Source of the DNA: Hetaerina americana
Taxonomy: Eukaryota > Arthropoda > Insecta > Odonata > Calopterygidae
DNA: 64,000 nucleotides
Assembly (NCBI GenBank): GCA_022747635.1
Contig: JAKTNV010000041.1
Coordinates: 4,324,953-4,388,952 of the forward strand
Direction: 5' to 3'
Positions 1-64,000 of the stretch are shown piece after piece. How positions within the stretch are numbered: the stretch's first letter is position 1; each line of letters begins with the position of its first letter. The notes beneath the pieces were generated by a model, which made no database searches, had not been told where the DNA came from, and saw only the letters and a program-made list of their open reading frames with translations. A program made the position numbers and the translations under genes.

Positions 1-104
1 TGCTCGGAATATTCAATTAAAAAGAGTAATGAACAATAAATTCCATTAAAGAAACAAATAATCAAATGAAAACAACTCAACTTAAAGAAAAATAAACCTT
101 ACCC

Positions 105-505
105 ATAAACCACATTGGGCCAACCAGTGTGACTGTGTGTTTATTTGTAAGTTTCCAAATACGGTCCCTGGCAATAGGATTAATATCCTTGGAAACCTAT
201 TCAGGAAACACCCCCCCCCCCTGTTTAAATGTGAGCGGATGACTATTTTGAATGTGTGTCTGATCATTGGCAAGGGATCTCAGTATTCCCCTCCTTTTTC
301 TTTTCTTAGTAATTAATAAGTTTTGTGGTAGCTCATAGCCAGACTGACTGAATACCTCGCCATTAACCACTTTGGGCCAATCAGTGTAACTGAGTGTGTG
401 AATATCTCACAATTTTGAGTGAGTCTCATCAACGGCGAGAGATTATTCTTCCCTGGGGATCAGCACACCAAGTGTAATATTCCCCTCCTTTTTCTTTTCA
501 CAGTG
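105..505. repeat. diverged direct duplication in the 3'-most intron
   Basis: Positions about 105-300 and 355-505 share two blocks in the same order. The first is TTGGGCCAA-CAGTGT-ACTG-GTGTGT (at about 116 and 373). The second is TATTCCCCTCCTTTTTC (at about 285 and 477), preceded by similar text. The second copy is about 50 bp shorter. It may be two copies of a transposable-element fragment. No coding potential. Confidence 0.6.
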
Positions 506-655
506 GGGTAAAAACGCTTTATGGCGCTTACAGTAAAACTGAAAGCTGAAATTTAGTTGAATAAATTGTGACTCCGACTAGCTGACTACACTGTGGCACA
601 CCACCTAGGCAAAACTCAATGACATTCACAATGGACCACCCCGGGAAGAGCCTAC

Positions 656-61435
<60,780 letters not shown>

Positions 61436-63380
61436 CTGAAATGAGAAATTGGGCACCATTGGCATGTAATGGAGGTTTCAAAAAATAGAAGCAGAAAATT
61501 ACCTATGACTGAGTATGTTTGTACAAATAAACAAAATCATTAGTGGCTATAAATGAACTCTGAAACGAGTATACATGCTTGCATCCACAACGCACAGTGT
61601 TTCAGCCAAGCACGTCAATGGGCAGCATAAATATTTGGGTTTGATGATTACTGGTCCTCCAAAATACTTACTTGATTGAGAATCGGAACAGATTGGAACT
61701 TACCCAAAGTGAACAGTCAACATAGTCAATGACATTATCATGCTCATGTTTTGTGCGTTGAGTCTCAGGACTGGGTTTACCGGGGCTCTAAAATAAGATG
61801 GGTCACAATTTTCCACCTCGTGAAAGTGGAAAAAATACCCATGTTATGGGTATTCAGGATGATAGGATATGCTGCTTTCTGGTCAAACATATTTTTTTCT
61901 TCTTTGCTTATAATTTTAAAGATTTATGAAATCATGTATTCCTTCCTTCTGAAATAGTTTTACATTCGATGAAATCAGGGGTCATTTTCACAAAACTTGC
62001 CTTTTAACTGATATAACATGTGAATTTCTATTGACCAGAAACACTTGACCCTGTCTAATAATGATAGAGGGTTGTAAAGAAATAATATTTGGATTTTACA
62101 CATGTAAAAATATTTCACCTAATGAAAGTATGCTGATTATTTACAGTGGAGTTCATATGTTTTTATCGCCTCCCCTAAATACTACTACTACTGCTTCATA
62201 TGTCTTTAAAGGGGATATGGAAACTGAGCATAATGACCGATAGGTGCACTAACTGCAATATCGAGGAAAGATAAAACATTAACCTAATTAAAATGTGACA
62301 AGAGATCTCTAAGATTATTATTGCAAATCCATATACATTTGCTTTCCTTTTCCTTAAGTTTCTGAAGGGTTAAAAGAAATACTTTGCCAAAAAAATATTT
62401 TCAAAAAAATGTCCAAAGACTTTTTTGAAAAAATGTTTTTTATTGAGTCAAAGAGTGTATAGAAAGAGCCAATGCTATAATTTAATGAGCCATTTGTAAT
62501 GTATTCTGATATATTTGAAAATATGATATTTTGAAGAAGACAGTAAAATTATGTTATTACAATTATTGTTTTACAGTGAAATCCATTGAGTGGTGAAAAA
62601 ATACCTTAGTGGCAATTTTAATAAAGCATTTGTGAAATACAATAATCAGAAAGGCTGAAAGAAGGTGTGAAAGTCAGTGGATGCATGAAATCAGTTAGAT
62701 TTGTGAAGGATCAATCTTAAGTAATGCAATCAGCCAAGGAATCACCGTCATTGATGAGCACATGACAGAATGATTGTAATATGTACAGGTATGAAACAAT
62801 GAGAGAAATATGAAGGTAATGAGGCTATCCAGCAACAGAAAGGCTAACACAAATGTTCAACTTGAGGACCATAAACTAGACACAGCAGAATTTCAGGAGC
62901 AGTTCCCTCATCACGAAAGTTTTTAAGAGAAGGTGAGGAGAGTAATCATGATATTCCAAGAAGGAATGAATTACGTGAAGAAGCATTTAGAAAGGAGTTG
63001 ATGGCAAGAACTTTGAGTGAGATGTAAAGGAGATATTACAACAAACTTAAATATGGAGGGTAGCTAAGTACTTCTCAGGAATTTATCATTGAGGTAAGAG
63101 AATAAACATAGCCTGGAGACGATAAGTTGTAGGGGTTGAAGAGGGTGAAAAATGTAAAACACATGGAAAGAAAAAGAAACAAGGAAGTAGTAGGCATGGT
63201 GGGGAAAGAGAGAAGGTCAATGGAAGAATATATTCTACTCTTTTAGGCTTCAGTTCGTGGGAGTATTTAATATCCATACTAAAAAGACTTTGTACTTTTC
63301 CACAGGTGTTTATTATTATTATTATTAGATAATCTACCGGTTAAGGTAAGTTTTTGGATGGACACAGCTCCTAAATAAAT
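61436..63380. other. intron upstream of exon 1, no recognised content
   Basis: No exon of the gene and no family-like ORF here. The previous exon must end in phase 1 and lies outside the window. Confidence 0.5.
63309..63327. repeat. (ATT)n microsatellite
   Basis: About six ATT units close to the 3' end of the LINE A copy at 63.4 kb. Confidence 0.85.
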
Positions 63381-64000
63381 ATTCTGTGACTCCTAGCAAA
63401 ACACAACATCCTACTCTACATCAGGTCCCTCTTCATCTCTGGGTACCTTCTTCCTCCCTTCATCCCGTCCAACATCCCTATCCTGTTCCTTCCCTTTCCT
63501 CGTTTGCCTAACATTCTCCCCTCTATCACAGTGTTCAACATCCCATTGCCGATTAAAACCTACCTCCATAGAATTTCTCTCAGCAAACCCCTCTCTTCGC
63601 CCACCATACCAAGCAATTCTTCATTTGTTTTCTTCTCTGTCCATTTTACCTTCTCCATTCTTCTCCACACCCACATTTCAAAAGCCTCCAGTCTACGTCT
63701 ATCCTGCTGCTTCAATGACCACGTTTCTGCACCGTACATAGCTACGCTCCATATCAAAGTTTTTACGAGTCATTTCTTAATATCCTTACTAAATGTCCCT
63801 GTCATCAACTCCCTCCTCCTTGTGAAAGCCTGTTTGCCTAGAGCAATTCTTCTCCTTACGTCCCTACTACTTTGACCGTGTTGGTCCAAAACACTACCGA
63901 GATACGTAAACTGTTCTACCTGCTCTAGCTTTTGCCCTCCTATTTTAATGTTAAGCTTGGCCTTTTTCTTTCTAGAAAATCGCATAACCTTTGTTTTATT
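63380..64000 (-). mobile_element. LINE family A, best-preserved copy, RT C-terminal region (runs off the window)
   Basis: The minus strand reads LNIKIGGQKLEQVEQFTYLG and RRRIALGKQAFTRRRELMTG. One in-frame stop follows, then LIWSVAMYGAETWSLKQQD and MWVWRRMEKVKWTEKKTNEE. This is the standard post-RT block of insect RTE-like LINEs. Apart from the stop it stays open for about 430 bp, so this copy is younger than the others in the window. The RT core would lie beyond 64,000. Confidence 0.85.

Noticed and set aside
1..655. A further 3' exon (cystine-knot part) below exon 29
   Set aside because: A donor-like GGGTAAGG at about 100 exists on the minus strand, but no Cys-rich reading with a fitting acceptor precedes it.

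Overview
The window is eukaryotic genomic DNA, most likely from an arthropod and probably an insect. It is AT-rich and CpG-poor, its GT-AG introns run up to about 5 kb, and mariner, pogo/Tigger, Penelope-like, LINE and tRNA-headed SINE relics lie in those introns. I see no bacterial or viral gene organisation.

One gene runs through the window on the minus strand, from about 61.4 kb (5' side) to 0.66 kb (3' side). I assembled 29 coding exons whose splice phases all agree. They give 1,610 uninterrupted codons, and both ends of the gene lie outside the window. The domain order, N to C, is: one F5/8C (discoidin) domain, a TIL-like module, a short VWC-like module, an LDL-receptor class A repeat, VWD-C8-TIL, a second VWD-C8-TIL, then a string of VWC modules. 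This is the C-terminal half of hemocytin/hemolectin, the large secreted clotting and coagulation protein of insect hemocytes. The missing parts would be the N-terminal VWD repeats and first F5/8C domain (above 64 kb) and the C-terminal end, expected to be a cystine knot (below 0.65 kb).

Region by region: 0.6-15.1 kb holds the VWC-array exons; 17.6-23.2 kb the first VWC exons after the second TIL; 27.4-36.3 kb the second VWD-C8-TIL; 41.4-46.8 kb the first VWD-C8-TIL; 49.7-61.4 kb LDLa, TIL and F5/8C. The introns carry three mariner relics (8.6, 22.0 and 54.8 kb), a Tigger relic (5.2 kb), a Penelope-like element with a deleted catalytic motif beside a 134-bp AT repeat (24.4-26.5 kb), a second likely Penelope relic (59 kb), several LINE families (one nested inside another at 34.5-35.9 kb), two SINE families, and several foldback elements. 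One 228-bp foldback with a 13-bp target duplication sits inside a LINE relic at 50.5 kb. A CpG-rich island of unknown role lies in the 5.2-kb intron at 38.1-39.5 kb.

I found no second host gene on either strand. The best leads are the foldback elements that share a loop motif, the CpG island, and the charged low-complexity inserts inside the cysteine-rich domains.
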